Source: Gentiana macrophylla (taxonomy: Eukaryota; Streptophyta; Magnoliopsida; Gentianales; Gentianaceae). From it: a stretch of 64,000 bases of DNA. Position 1 is the stretch's first letter, and each line of letters opens with the position of its first letter. Both the position numbers and the translations under genes were made by a program. The stretch covers positions 76,165,299 through 76,229,298 of the forward strand of contig CM047815.1 in assembly GCA_026214975.1 (NCBI GenBank). Reading direction: 5' to 3'. Below the pieces are notes generated by a model. That model saw nothing but the letters and a program-made list of their open reading frames with translations, was not told the DNA's origin and ran no database searches. This document shows, one piece after another, positions 1 through 10,830 of this stretch.

Positions 1-135
1 ATAGTTAATTAATAAGGAGCGGAATTGAATAAATATTGCATCATTTATATGTTTATTAATATATGCGTGGTTGAATGATTTAGTTGACGAGATGGATTGG
101 GGTTGGTACTTGTTTACCGTAAGATCTATTGTAAA

Positions 136-137
<2 letters not shown>

Positions 138-174
<37 letters not shown>
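138..174. repeat. poly-T run (37 nt)
   Basis: An uninterrupted T run. It could be the poly(A) tail of a retroposed sequence on the minus strand, but no recognisable element abuts it. Confidence 0.9.
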
Positions 175-288
175 CTTTCTGGATATAGAAAATTATGTAA
201 TTTATTTTGTTGTAATTTAATTTCCTAGTAGTTAGAATAATTATAATTGTTGCGGCCCTGTTGTATAATTTTAAAGTTCAAAAAACAT

Positions 289-320
289 CAACAAACTGAT
301 GAGGCAACAAACTGATGAGG
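289..320. repeat. 16-bp tandem duplication
   Basis: The unit CAACAAACTGATGAGG occurs twice, head to tail. It lies next to the tRNA-like sequence at 385-450 and may be part of the body of the same SINE-like element. Confidence 0.8.
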
Positions 321-384
321 CGTCTTGGTGGTGAAGAGACGCGTCCTTTTTTATGAAATTTTTCCAGAAAAGAGGAAGTGACGC

Positions 385-450
385 AGCAGGTGGGATTCAA
401 ACCCAGGCAGCCCAAAAGGAAAAGGAAGTGCTAACCAACTCAGCTAGAGC
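385..450 (-). mobile_element. tRNA-derived SINE head or tRNA pseudogene
   Basis: The minus strand has an RNA polymerase III type internal promoter. An A-box-like TAGCTGAGTTGG (446 to 435) is followed by a B-box-like GGTTTGAATCC (403 to 393) at tRNA-like spacing. The anticodon arm does not fold convincingly and the acceptor stem does not pair, so this is not a working tRNA gene. Plant SINEs carry such a tRNA head followed by an unrelated body. The minus-strand body would run toward the 16-bp duplication at 289-320. No clear target-site duplication was found. Confidence 0.5.
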
Positions 451-463
451 TTTTTTTGGTCAA

Positions 464-1395
464 GAAGCGGATTAGTTTGTTAATATAATCAGTAACGGCA
501 GAATAAATTAGAAATTAGTAAATCCTTTAAACATAGGGTTTATTTATTTATTTAATTTTCTTTTTATAGATTAGATACGGGGGTACCAACGGTCCATCTC
601 AGTGGTTTAATTTTCGCATTTATTTTCTCGTGTGATTATTTATATGATATAACCATGTCATTCATCATATTCATGAATTCCACTCCTAGCATATACATAT
701 ATGTAGAAATTAATTTTGGCATTAATTAGACATGTATGAAAACGATAATTAATTTAGATTAATAATAAATTAAATTAATTAAAGGAAACATAATTTTATC
801 GGGATAAAAAATTCACATGATAAAAATAAAATCCACTCGGTGAATTTGTTTTTGGGATCTAAAATTCTTTGAGAATTTTGTTTATGTAGTGTCTACATAA
901 ATAGGATTTAATGACCGAAAATTTGGAAAGTCGTGAAAAGTAGGACCTAACTAGACGGTATTTAGAATCGATAAGTTGGTGATTGCTTTTCGTGATTTTT
1001 TGTTTTCGATTATTGGATAAATTCTGAGATCCTAAATTTTTATCATGACAAGATTAAGACTATAAAATTCTACTGGAATTTCAATTGTGTAATGTTTACA
1101 CGAAATATTTCTAAATAATTGAAAATTTGAAAAATCGCGAATATAGTGTCACTAGTTAGACGGTATCTGACAATCTTGTTTACACCGAGTTTTATTCCAA
1201 TTCTTGTCTAACTACAAAGAAAGTGCTCCTGGAAGGGATCCTTAGGAATGTCCTTATCAGCTTCCATTTCCAACATCTATGAGCTCTCTTCAATCCAACT
1301 CTGCCACCAGTTCAGTTCAGTCTCCTTAGAGTTCTTCAGCCAATAATCCAAAGTCTTATGTCAGTGTTCAGTCCAATAATTGTACTGCCATTACT
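464..1395. other. AT-rich non-coding DNA with a diverged internal duplication
   Basis: No gene is visible. Segments at about 850-965 and 1060-1180 resemble each other. Each has an element around GTxTACAxxAAAT, then GAAAATTTG, then an ACTAG-AGACGGTAT block, which suggests an old tandem duplication or fragments of a degraded LTR. Confidence 0.4.
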
Positions 1396-1905
1396 TGACA
1401 TAGAAGATTAGGTCATCTCTCTGAAATGGTTTTGAGTCAAGTTCTAAGAGACTGTAATGTGAAGCTGAATTTGAATAAAAATTTGTATTTTTGTGAGGCC
1501 TCTCATCTTGGTAAACAACATTCTTTACCATATCATAACTCTGTATCTAAAACTACTTTTCCTCTTGAACTTGTCCATTCTAATTTGTGGGGGCCATCCC
1601 CAACTGCATCCACAAATGAATATACCTACTACATCCACTTTGTGGATGATTTCACTAGATTCATGTTTCACTAGATACATCTTTCCTTTAGAACTAAAAT
1701 CTGATGCTCATGTTTTCTTCCACTTTAAAGCTCTTGTTGATTTGAATCACATAATTAAGTGTTTACAAACTGACATGGGAGGTGAATATAGTACATTTGG
1801 TTCTCTATCTTCCAACAGTATGTATTCAATTTAGACACTCTTGTCCCCATGCTCATGGACAAAATAGGAAAGCTGAAAGAAAACATAAATTTATAATTGA
1901 AATTA
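1396..1905 (+). pseudogene. Ty1/Copia pre-integrase and integrase fragment
   Basis: The plus-strand reading contains HRRLGHLSEM, the start of the Copia GAG-pre-integrase zinc-binding region. It continues with LELVHSNLWGPSP and YYIHFVDDFTRF, which hold the first catalytic Asp region of the integrase core. After a frameshift near 1665 it reads LKSDAHVFFHFKALV, QTDMGGEYSTFGS (second Asp region) and HAHGQNRKAERKHK (the Glu region). Stops and at least two frameshifts break it, and no LTRs flank it. It belongs to a different Copia copy from the minus-strand one that spans 19594-50419. It is a dead fragment of a much longer polyprotein. Confidence 0.85.
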
Positions 1906-1999
1906 GATTAACGGTTAGGTCGGATCCCCTTGACCCACCGCGACCTGACCCTTTATAATTGAAATTTGATTTGTAAGAAGTCTCGATCAAAATTAAATG

Positions 2000-2697
2000 A
2001 ATAAAACTACTCCCTCCGTTCCACAATAACTGATGCAGTTGCCTAAATATTTTGTTTCATTTTATGTGAGGCAGTACAATTTCCAATGACCGGAACTGTT
2101 CATTTAGTTGCTACTACCGGGTCGAGCATACATACGACGATCCTCATGCGTGAATAGCCGGGAGGAAAGAAAGGGCGGTAGATGATAATGAGAAAGAGCG
2201 CCGTGGGCGGGCGGAATGGATGAGCGAAAGGTGTCATGCCATAGAGTGGAAATCTCCCGAGTCTCATGTAAGACAACTAAATGCACCTCGAGGTGCTGCC
2301 GAGGTTCGAAGCGCCCTGTAGAAATGGCGTGGTGTTGAAATTGTTGAACCGATTCAGGTGCACCTAAAGTCTTATGGCTCATGTTAGACCGTTAACTCGT
2401 TAAACGAGTTTGGGATAACCAAAAGGTAAGAGGTGATGACCAACAAGCGAAACGAGTTCTTAAGTACCTACACGAGTTCTGAACAGAGTTGCCTCTGAGT
2501 ATCGTGCCATATTGGCCAAACTCGGGGTCGAAGTGTCCGAATCGAATAGCGGAGCCGTGGAGTTCGCTAAGTGAATTGTCCAGGATAGGGTGACCCCAAT
2601 CAATCTATTCATAACATGCCAGGTAAGAGCGTATGGTTTAACGAGCCCACGCATGTATTACGTTAGAAGTAGCTAGCCAGTCAAGCGAACTTCTGCA
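2000..2697. other. GC-richer non-coding tract, possibly organelle-derived
   Basis: Base composition is clearly richer in G and C than the flanks and no nuclear gene family is recognised. It runs straight into a plastid psbH fragment at 2698, so part of it may be plastid or mitochondrial DNA moved to the nucleus. Open frames here (for example minus 2382 to 2104) match nothing I know. Confidence 0.35.
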
Positions 2698-2772
2698 GGG
2701 GCTTTATTAAAACCCTTGAATTCGGAATATGGTAAAGTAGCCCCTGGGTGGGGAGCAACTCATTTGATGGGC
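2698..2772 (+). pseudogene. psbH: plastid psbH fragment (nuclear copy)
   Basis: The translation [19 protein letters not shown] followed by ATHLMG is almost identical to the central part of the photosystem II phosphoprotein PsbH. In plastid genomes that stretch reads [17 protein letters not shown] then TTPLMG. About 25 codons are kept. The N-terminal phosphorylation region and the transmembrane helix are missing, and downstream the frame continues into unrelated sequence. This is DNA of plastid origin, moved directly or by way of the mitochondrial genome, and not functional. Confidence 0.8.
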
Positions 2773-2989
2773 GAGGCTATTTGCGATCGAATTTTAAGAG
2801 TTCCTATGAAGATGCGTACTCCCCGTCTTCATAACCGTCGAGCTGGCGACTCTCCGAAATCTACGAATCTGTGGGCCCCGAGAAGTTGTAGATCGTCCCA
2901 TACCTTCTGTCTGTCTGATATGTAATATTTTCTCCATCATTGGATCGACTCGACTAATATGATAGATGGGCGTCTTTCGATTACATAGG

Positions 2990-3195
2990 AGTGTACACCT
3001 AAGTATTTTACCCGACTCCTCCTCATGTCCACATAGAGAACAAGTAGCAGGTCCACACCCTCTAATCGCCAAATTTCTGTTAACTGGGAGACAATTTGTT
3101 GCCACCCGCCAAAGAAAATGAGAAACCCGGGGTTGGATTTTGAGCCTCCAAAGTTTCTTCAATAAATTATTTACCGTAGATGAGGACGCTATCAT
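2990..3195 (-). pseudogene. LINE zf-RVT (zinc-binding) domain fragment
   Basis: On the minus strand, LKKLWRLKIQPRVSHFLWRV, then NCLPVNRNLAIRG and CSLCGHEEES match the zinc-binding region that closes the ORF2 protein of plant LINEs (KIPPKVKxFLWR, LPTxxNL, CxLCxxxxES). The reverse transcriptase that should precede it is absent and the downstream part is unrelated. It is an isolated scrap, separate from the LINEs at 18130 and 60950. Confidence 0.75.
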
Positions 3196-4100
3196 GTTCT
3201 TGATTCATTTTCTGTAAGAAGAGCATATCCGCTAGTTCAATCACCCTAGAGCTAGAGGGGAGGCAACTCACTAGCGGTAGCTCTAATATGTCTAAACCTC
3301 AGGAAAACATAGCTTCAATTCTTCTGAAGCTCATACTTTATTGCCCCCTTGCCCTTAACCGGCCAATCGTCTTCTGCCTTTTCGGTCGAGGTCTCGCAAG
3401 ATTCAATTAAGTCTGTTGTCGAGGCTGCCGAAAAAAAGAAGTGGCAATGCCTTATTAATTCCAAGGAATGGCGGTCAACAGAACGCCATTTCACCCGATG
3501 TGAAGAGAAAAAAATGGGGATCATTGAGAAGATCCACTCTAAAATGGATGAGGGGGAATAGGACTTGAACCTTCAAGACCGGGAAAGCGTGAAGCTTGGA
3601 GTTTAAGTCTTCTTCACGGAGCTGGACCTGCCGTATGGTTCAAACGAACAACGGCTTGGGCATCTTAATCGGGTATCAGGTAAAAAAATCTACCGGTCAT
3701 ATAAGACATTTATTGAATTTTTACTTGATTTACTGTTATTTATTACGGTAGGAGATATAAAAAACAAGGCCAAATTATTTATAGTCAAGGACATTCTAGT
3801 CATTTCATTATAAAAATTAATGCATTAAGTCATATCATTAATATACGTGATTTTAGTAACTGAATCAGATAAATTGGAATATAGTAGTTATTAGAATTTC
3901 CCATTGCTTAGAGCGAGAAAGCCAAACAATATAGCATGTGTTGTTATCCCTTGTTTTAAAGTTTCCTCAAAGTCAAGCACCATCCTTCTACGTTTGGCTT
4001 TCTTGCCTTTGAGGACAAACGTGAAGAAACCATCCCCAAAAAAAATGAATAATTTCAGCAGCCATTTCTCAAGCAACTGACAAAGACACTCATCATAATC
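3196..4100. other. non-coding interval upstream of the GH5 gene
   Basis: 3240-3690 is relatively GC-rich, similar in character to 2000-2700, and could be organelle-derived; nothing specific is recognised. 3690-4100 is AT-rich and is the likely upstream region of the GH5 gene. Confidence 0.35.
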
Positions 4101-4116
4101 CTTCTGAAATACAACA

Positions 4117-4124
4117 TATAAATA
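4117..4124 (+). promoter_or_regulatory. putative TATA box of the GH5 gene
   Basis: TATAAATA lies 54 bp before the first base of the chosen start codon. Transcription would begin around 4145-4155 and leave a short leader. Inferred from position and motif only. Confidence 0.45.
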
Positions 4125-4177
4125 ACTCTTCAATACATGCAGCAGAACCCTCAAGCGTCCCGAAAATCATAGCCACC

Positions 4178-5202
4178 ATGGGAGGAGGAGGAGGAGGAAG
4201 AAGATCATCATTCAAGACTTCATTATTATACACTCTTTCTTTCTTGTTTATCATAGCACTCTTTCCAGCACTCAACACCGATCATTATCCACCGAAAACC
4301 GCTATTGCTCAGCCGCTCTACACCAACTCACGGTGGATCGTGAACGAATCCGATCAAAGGATTAAGCTAGCTTGTGTGAATTGGGTGTCACACCTTGAAG
4401 TTGTTGTGGCTGAAGGACTTAGCAAGCAGCCAGTGGATGTTATCTCCAAGACCATTCTGGATTTGGGGTTCAATTGTGTGAGGCTAACTTGGCCACTTGC
4501 CTTGTTTACAAATGATTCATTGGCTTCTTTATCGGTTCGAGAATCGTTTCAGAAGCTTGGACTTACTGAATCCATTGCAGGAATTCAAGCTAATAATCCT
4601 TCAATTATTGATCTTAGCCTAATCAATGCTTACCAGGTACATATCATCATTCCATGTAACTACGAATACGCAGTTCCATGTAACATAAATTTTTAAAAGC
4701 GAAATAAAAAATTAAGAGTCATACGGTTAAAGTATTTTTTTAATAAAAGGGGTAATATGATAACCAGTATGTAGTTATCTCGAGTCAACGGTAGAAGTTG
4801 TTGCTAATTAATATGATAACCAGTATGTAGTTATCGGTACTAGGGTGGAAAATTAAGGGAGGATTAATTTTTGGATAAACATAAACATAATTTAAAATAT
4901 TCGATCAGTACTTGTCCAAAATAACTTTCCGTTGAAGAACATTCATATATTTTATATAAAAATTACGTTGAATTTTTCAGGAGTTGACAGAGACCTTAAT
5001 TATGACAATCACATTTACAAACACTTAGGCCCCAGTGAATTTTTTTTATTTATTCAAAAGCCACTTTGTTCAAAATTCAAATATTAAATATGATATATTT
5101 CCTATCTGCTGTGTCATTCTTTCGTTGAGCTTTTAAGTTAAGCATATCATGTTGTTGAATGGATAGACTCAATCTCATGCCATTAATATTTAGCAAGAAG
5201 TC

Positions 5203-5238
<36 letters not shown>

Positions 5239-6967
5239 CCTTGTGGATGGGATTATATGCATTATGGATTTCACTGAACATATTTACAAATAAAATGTTG
5301 TCAAATAGGGAAAATTTTTGGGTGGTGTGCCTGCACCGTGCGGACATGCTTATTTTGCTCTAAAGCCACCCGTGCTTTGGTAGAAAAAGTTAAAAATACA
5401 AAACACTCTGTAAAACATCCGTGTTTTAAAAGAAAAATAGGTGTGTCCGCACGGTGCGGACACACCACCCAAAAATTTCCCGTCAAATAGGGCTTTAATC
5501 TTCACCTTACCTAATTACTGTATTAAAAAAACAATTTTTTATTTATGAAAACAATATTATCATATTAAATGGTAAAATATTTAAATTGTATATGATCAGG
5601 CAGTAGTGGGTAGCATAGCTAAGAGCAATGTGATGATAATCCTAGACAATCACATAAGCAATCCAGGGTGGTGTTGTAGCAACACCGATGGCAACGGCTT
5701 TTTTGGAGATGAGTACTTCAATCCTAGCCTTTGGATCAAAGGCCTTTCCAAGGTAGCCGCTTTGTTTAAGGGCACTGACAACGTCATTGGAATGAGCTTA
5801 AGAAATGAACTCCGAGGTCCCAAACAAAATGTTAATGATTGGTACAGGTACTTAATTTACTCAAAACCCACTTTAAATTAATTGACACCATGAAATTGCT
5901 TTTTTCTTTTTTAGTGATTTGTGTGTTTTTTACTTGGAATGGGATATATATATAGATATATGCAGCAAGGAGCAGAAGCAGTTCATGCTGCAAATCCAGA
6001 TGTACTAGTTATACTATCCGGGCTCAACTACGACAAAGATTTATCGTTTCTACAGAATAAGCCGGTGAGCTTGACGTTCACGAGGAAGTTGGTTTACGAG
6101 GTGCATTGGTATGCATTCTCAGACGGGCAGGCTTGGGCAAACGGAAATGCTAACCAGGTTTGTGGGCAAGTGATGAGCAATACAATGAGGAGGGCGGGTT
6201 TTCTGTTGGATCAAGGTTATCCGTTGTTTGTTAGTGAATTCGGGGTGGATCATAGAGGGACTAACGAAAACGACAATAGATTCTTCAACTGTTTCTTGGG
6301 CGTCGCGGCTGCACTCGACTTGGATTGGGCATTATGGACACTTGTTGGCAGCTACTATTACAGAGAAGGCGTAGCCGGACACGACGAGTATTACGGGATT
6401 CTGGAATGGAATTGGTGTGAAATCAGCAACTCGAGTTTATTACAAAGGCTTTCTGCTGTCCAGTCTCCTCTCACAGGGCCAGGCTACACAGAAACGCGTC
6501 TACACAAAATAATATTCCATCCAGCAACAGGTCTTTGCATAACGAGAAAGTCGTATTACAAACCCCTGGTATTAGGACCGTGCACAGAAGCCGAGGCATG
6601 GAACTATACCCCACAGCAAATGTTAACGATAAAGGGTACATATTACTGCCTACAGGCAGATAAACTGGGGCAGCCCGTAAAACTTGGCATAACATGTAGT
6701 GATGTTAGTTCAAAATGGGAAGCCATTTCAGATTCAAAGATGCACCTTTCATCAAAGCTTTCGGATGGAAGCAATGTCTGTTTGGATGTGGACTCCGACA
6801 ATGTTGTTGTCACAAACACCTGCAAATGTTTGACTAAAGACAACTCATGCGACCCGGGAAGTCAGTGGTTCAAGATAATCGACACTACAAGAAATCGAAA
6901 TGCTGCAAAATCTTCCAACCAGATTCAAAACACAATATTCAATTTCCTGACAGATGCTCTATGGTGA
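4178..6967 (+). CDS. secreted GH5 family cellulase-like glycosidase with C-terminal ricin-type lectin domain
   Basis: Three exons, 4178-4636, 5600-5847 and 5956-6967, join in frame through GT-AG introns to encode 572 residues. The start ATG sits in a GCCACCATGG context. A signal peptide follows (basic residues 9-10, hydrophobic about 15-30). The GH5 barrel spans about residues 45-420: the arginine in NCVRLTWPLALF, the LDNH strand at 168-171, the acid/base Glu223 in SLRNELRG, HWY at 286-288, and the nucleophile Glu330 in LFVSEFG. About residues 440-545 form a ricin B / CBM13-like beta-trefoil with cysteines and a GSQWFKI (QxW) motif. This matches the plant family annotated as 'cellulase, glycosyl hydrolase family 5', expected to act on beta-glycans outside the cell; the exact substrate is not known. 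No stops or frameshifts interrupt it. The neighbour downstream is the convergent proteasome gene, 148 bp between stop codons. Confidence 0.9.
5204..5236. repeat. (GT)n(AT)n microsatellite
   Basis: A compound dinucleotide repeat, GT units followed by AT units, in the first intron of the GH5 gene. Confidence 0.9.
5308..5481. mobile_element. 174-bp MITE in GH5 intron 1
   Basis: The ends are inverted repeats of roughly 40 bp. The left end starts GGGAAAATTTTTGGGTGG and the reverse complement of the right end starts GGGAAATTTTTGGGTGG. Both continue into a GC-rich arm around GCACCGTGCGGACA. GTCAAATA lies immediately before (5300-5307) and after (5482-5489) and is the target-site duplication. Because GGG also follows the right-hand copy, the duplication could be read as 8 to 11 bp, so hAT or Mutator parentage cannot be separated. 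It encodes nothing and sits inside an intron, so it should be spliced out. Confidence 0.88.
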
Positions 6968-7115
6968 TACAAGGTTTTAACATAATAAGAGCATTTGAAT
7001 GTATAGTAGTCACACACAAGACGAATATTTGAATGTATAGCTTAAGAATACTACAAATTCAAAATATTCAGATTGTTTATAGTAATCCCATGAAAACATG
7101 TAGACTACATCTTTC

Positions 7116-10100
7116 TCATTCTTCCATTGCATCGCCTCCTACTTCAATCACTGCAACCAGCTCATTCAACGGAGTAACCTTGGTAGACAGAATCTCTGAA
7201 ACCATGGAAATTATTAAAACGTATATATTAATAATTCCTATAAGATAACACGGAGTTCAATAAGCCTCAGTTTTAAATTATAATAACAAGCTTGATAGGA
7301 GAAAGCTAACCGGTCGGTTTGGAGAAAGTATAGCCCTTCTCACTGATGTAAGTCCGTGGATTAGGGGTATCATAATTCCTCAAGTACTCTTTGTCACCCT
7401 ATAAACAGGTGTTTGTTAGAATGTTAAAAGGATCATAAGAAAAATGAAAAGGAAAAAGGGGGGGGTGTAAGCACAGTCGGAATAACACACCTTGGTTATT
7501 ACACATATGTCTACATTACTTCCACTTCCAAGATCATTAAATATACCCGAACGAATGGCTTCAGCAACCAACTCTATACCTTCTTCCCTCTGTCACGACA
7601 TGAAAATATTTGAAATTAAAAACCATGAAATCAGACATTTCTGATTCTTACATAAAAATTTATGAACTTACCGATAGTCCCTCACGATACTTTGACTCAA
7701 ATACTGACATTGCAGCAAGTGATCCAGAACCCATAGTAGCATAGGGTAGTGTATCCGTGGATCCATGAGGATATATCTGGTGCATGATTATTTATCAAGA
7801 ATTAGGTTAAATAAAAAATAAAAAAGGTTTGAATATACTAGTTTAAGTGACTGACCGTATGCAAATGGGGGCCTGTGATATCGACTCCTCCAAGCACCAA
7901 GGCGGCAGAAATATGACCCTGATGACTGGTTTATTGACCACAAAATTAGGCCTCTTAAGGTTGTATGAGCTGGTAAGCTAAGATAACTTTAACAAGGGTA
8001 AAGGCACCAAAAAGATAAACTCACCCAAAAAGGTGTGACTTCAACATTGTAAGAGCTGTGATCACCCTGGAGTCACGACCAGTATGGTAGCGGTGCAGCG
8101 TGAGTTGTGAACTAACCATGTCTAGAAAATGCAAGTGTACGATTACAGTATGTTAACAACTAAGCACTGAGACAATTGTTAGGGAACAAAAAAGATAAAC
8201 AAAAGCAAAGGAAAGAAAAGGTTATCCTCGATAGTTTGAATAAGTATGATTGGTTCATGACAGCAAATCATTTGCCACTCATTCAAATTAAAAATCAAAT
8301 AAACAAATAAATGATACCAGTTACTGCCTCTGTATCTGCAGCAGTTCCAGCCCCACAACAATAAATGTTTGGAGCAATGTAATGTATTTTCTCACAGTTC
8401 TTATCAGCAACTATAGGACCTTCAGTTGCTCGAGTGTCAGCCCCAAGAATGACACCATCCTAAAAATAAGTAAGCACTGTCAAAATAAATCATGCAGTTC
8501 ACAAAAGAAAAAAAAATTGAAGCTATCCTTTAACATGAGGTGAAATAACACAAATACACACACCAGGGTGAACTTAAGACAGCCATAGAAAGTCATAGCT
8601 AAAGCATTAAACTTTTAAGGAACAAACTTCTGATGTCAAACTGTTCAGGTTACGAGATCATGTGTTCATCTCATTAAGCAGTGGATGTTCTACATCAGAA
8701 TGAAGCTGAGAATAAGTCTACGAATTTCAACCAAGATAAATCCCTTTGGTTTGAACTTTTTGCATTTGGCTAAAGGTGATGTGTGCCATACTCGTCCATT
8801 CACTAGGCACTATTGGCTCAAAACATGCATATGATCAAACAGATTTTATGCTTTCAGAAGGTGAATCTAGTTGGTATGCTTCTTGCTAAATCATCAAGGC
8901 ATCTTTTATCTTCTTTAGTGTCATGCTTAAAATCAATAAAATATTTACAAGAAGAACAATGTTTCGTGTTCCCATTAATTCTTGATGTTGAGTGATCACA
9001 ACACATGTATGTATCAAAAGAGAAGTGAAAGGAAAACGAATTGAAAAGTTAATATTCTCATAGAAGCTGCTAATAACAAAATAAATGAAAAATAAACCAT
9101 ACTGTTATAACGAATACATTCTTAAGTAGACACTACTTACCACAAAATTTATAGCAGTGTTTCTTATATTGGTACATAACTTGGAGTAACAATATGGCTA
9201 TTTTCTACGGGCAACTATTTTAAAAAGTAAACATGATGAGCTGTGACTGTAGAACAGGTAGTTGTGAAAAACCACAATTATGATTGCTTCTGTCTCCTCA
9301 AAATGTACTCCCTAAAAGAATGGTACCAAAGAAGCCAAGCAAAAGCATAGCTGCTTAGGTCGCCTAGGCATCGCCTAGGCTCATGCTGGGCGATCATGGA
9401 AATGGTTAAAAAATAGAAACCAATTGATGAGAATTGAGAAAAATCAGTAAAAGCCCACAAAAGGCCAATTCCTGATTTCCTATCCAAAAATATTCAATTG
9501 TGCGTTGTGATCACTGTAAGTTCCAGATACATCAAAACAACTGCAAACGCCAGCATTCGTAGTCTGTCCTAGCGACCCAATGCTATCAATGAAGCTAGCC
9601 ATGCATGCACCAACTCAAAGAGGAGTACTAAAAGTAGTCAAAAGTGGAGTACTAAAAGTAGTCAAAAGTTTCATCATGTCATGTGCACACCCGTGCCCTT
9701 TGTGTACGGCATCTTGCATAGGCGACCATTGCTACCTTCTAGGCGGCGCTAAGACCTCAACTCTCGCCTAGGACAACTATGAGCAAAAGCACACCACAAT
9801 ACCACCCACCAACCTCACCTTGAGCTATTATTGCAATGTCGCACATACAGAACCAGTTCTATCACTCAAAATAGTTAAATAGCAATTACACAGATCTGTT
9901 TATGACAGCATGTAGATTGTAGACTTCAATAAAGAAACCTAATAAAAACAGTGATGTTCTCTCCTACTCCCACTAACTCATACATTGCCCTCACCTATAC
10001 CAACTGCTCACCAAAAGACTGCAGCATATACCCACAGATATCGCAAAACTGAACAAAACTACTTAAATTTCACTTCAAAAGTACCTTCCCAAAAACCAAC

Positions 10101-10389
10101 ACTTCAATTTCACACAATAACCTCCTAACCGGAGAAAATCAAGGCTGCCAATACTAAAGCTGAAACATTTACTTAAAACACAAAATTTTGTATTTCGGTA
10201 CATCCAAACGAAAATAATAGTAAATTCAATGACCGAGTAACCAAAAGTTTGAAGATTTACCTGAAACACCAAGCCGACAATGGTGGTGCCGGTCTTGAGA
10301 AAGGAGGAAGGTTTCAAACCCTTTTTCTCGAGCATCGCATTCCTTTTGCATAAATCGAAACTGAACCCACCCTTTGGAGGACCTTCCAT
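7116..10389 (-). CDS. PBB: 20S proteasome subunit beta-2 (beta type-7)
   Basis: Eight minus-strand exons with GT-AG introns: 10389-10261, 8459-8318, 8121-8025, 7925-7856, 7776-7672, 7589-7491, 7398-7311 and 7195-7116. They join to 810 nt, 269 residues. The product is the trypsin-like catalytic subunit of the proteasome core. The N-terminal [14 protein letters not shown] and [12 protein letters not shown] match plant PBB1/PBB2. The propeptide is cut before Thr35, which becomes catalytic Thr1, and Asp51 and Lys67 fall exactly at mature positions Asp17 and Lys33. Later landmarks are [67 protein letters not shown] and [13 protein letters not shown]. The C-terminal tail ends GGDAMEE. All splice phases agree and no lesion is seen. 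Intron 1 (1.8 kb) contains a hAT-type element. Confidence 0.96.
9346..9781. mobile_element. 436-bp non-autonomous hAT-type element in PBB intron 1
   Basis: The ends are imperfect inverted repeats: the left begins CATAGCTGCTTAGG and the reverse complement of the right begins CATAGTTGTCCTAGG. Perfect 8-bp direct repeats AGCAAAAG flank it at 9338-9345 and 9782-9789, the length made by hAT transposases. Subterminal GCCTAGGCG-type motifs recur near both ends. There is no transposase. A 24-bp unit is tandemly duplicated inside it (9622-9645 and 9646-9669). Confidence 0.92.
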
Positions 10390-10414
10390 TGCCAAGAGTG
10401 AATTCTTGAAAACC

Positions 10415-10551
10415 CTAAATTGGAGAAAGGATATTAAATTTTGATTCAGGCCCATCTACATCAGGACAATCATCTGAATCTAATCGCGATAAACCTTCCA
10501 CTGTAGTTCGATTCTACAGATACACCTATAGTTAGATTGCAAAAATCTCAC
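10415..10551 (-). other. probable 5' UTR intron of PBB
   Basis: On the minus strand a donor CAG|GTGAGA (exon ends 10552) and an acceptor CCAATTTAG|GG (exon resumes 10414) bracket 137 nt just upstream of the PBB start codon. Leader introns are common in plant housekeeping genes. Inferred from splice-site quality, with no transcript evidence. Confidence 0.5.
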
Positions 10552-10559
10552 CTGAGAAA

Positions 10560-10830
10560 AAACGTAAGTGCGGAGAGAAACCGATCAGTTGTCGACGGAA
10601 GTCTGTGCCTTGAGCCCTTGACTGTGAGCGCGTGAAACGACTCTCTGTGGACGAGCTGTAAGTATAAGGGGGAATGACTAAATACGGCTGTTTTGGAAAA
10701 AGACTTTGGAAAAAAGGTTTGACCACAATTTCCCATATTTTTTTATTTAAAAAAAAAAGAAAAATGTTTAAAAATCCTAAATAAAACCTTTCCCTTAATT
10801 CTCCGGATAATTAGTGATCGAACCGCTCTC
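10560..10830. promoter_or_regulatory. PBB upstream region, possibly bidirectional
   Basis: This is the presumed promoter and leader of PBB on the minus strand. From about 10810 the plus strand takes on a pyrimidine-rich, CTCTCTC and TTCTTC-laden character typical of plant 5' leaders, so transcription may also run rightward. No TATA box is decisive for either direction. Confidence 0.35.

Noticed and set aside
3540..3600. tRNA-like TPsiC arm (GGTTCAAGTCC on the minus strand)
   Set aside because: No matching A-box, anticodon arm or acceptor stem could be found at proper spacing.
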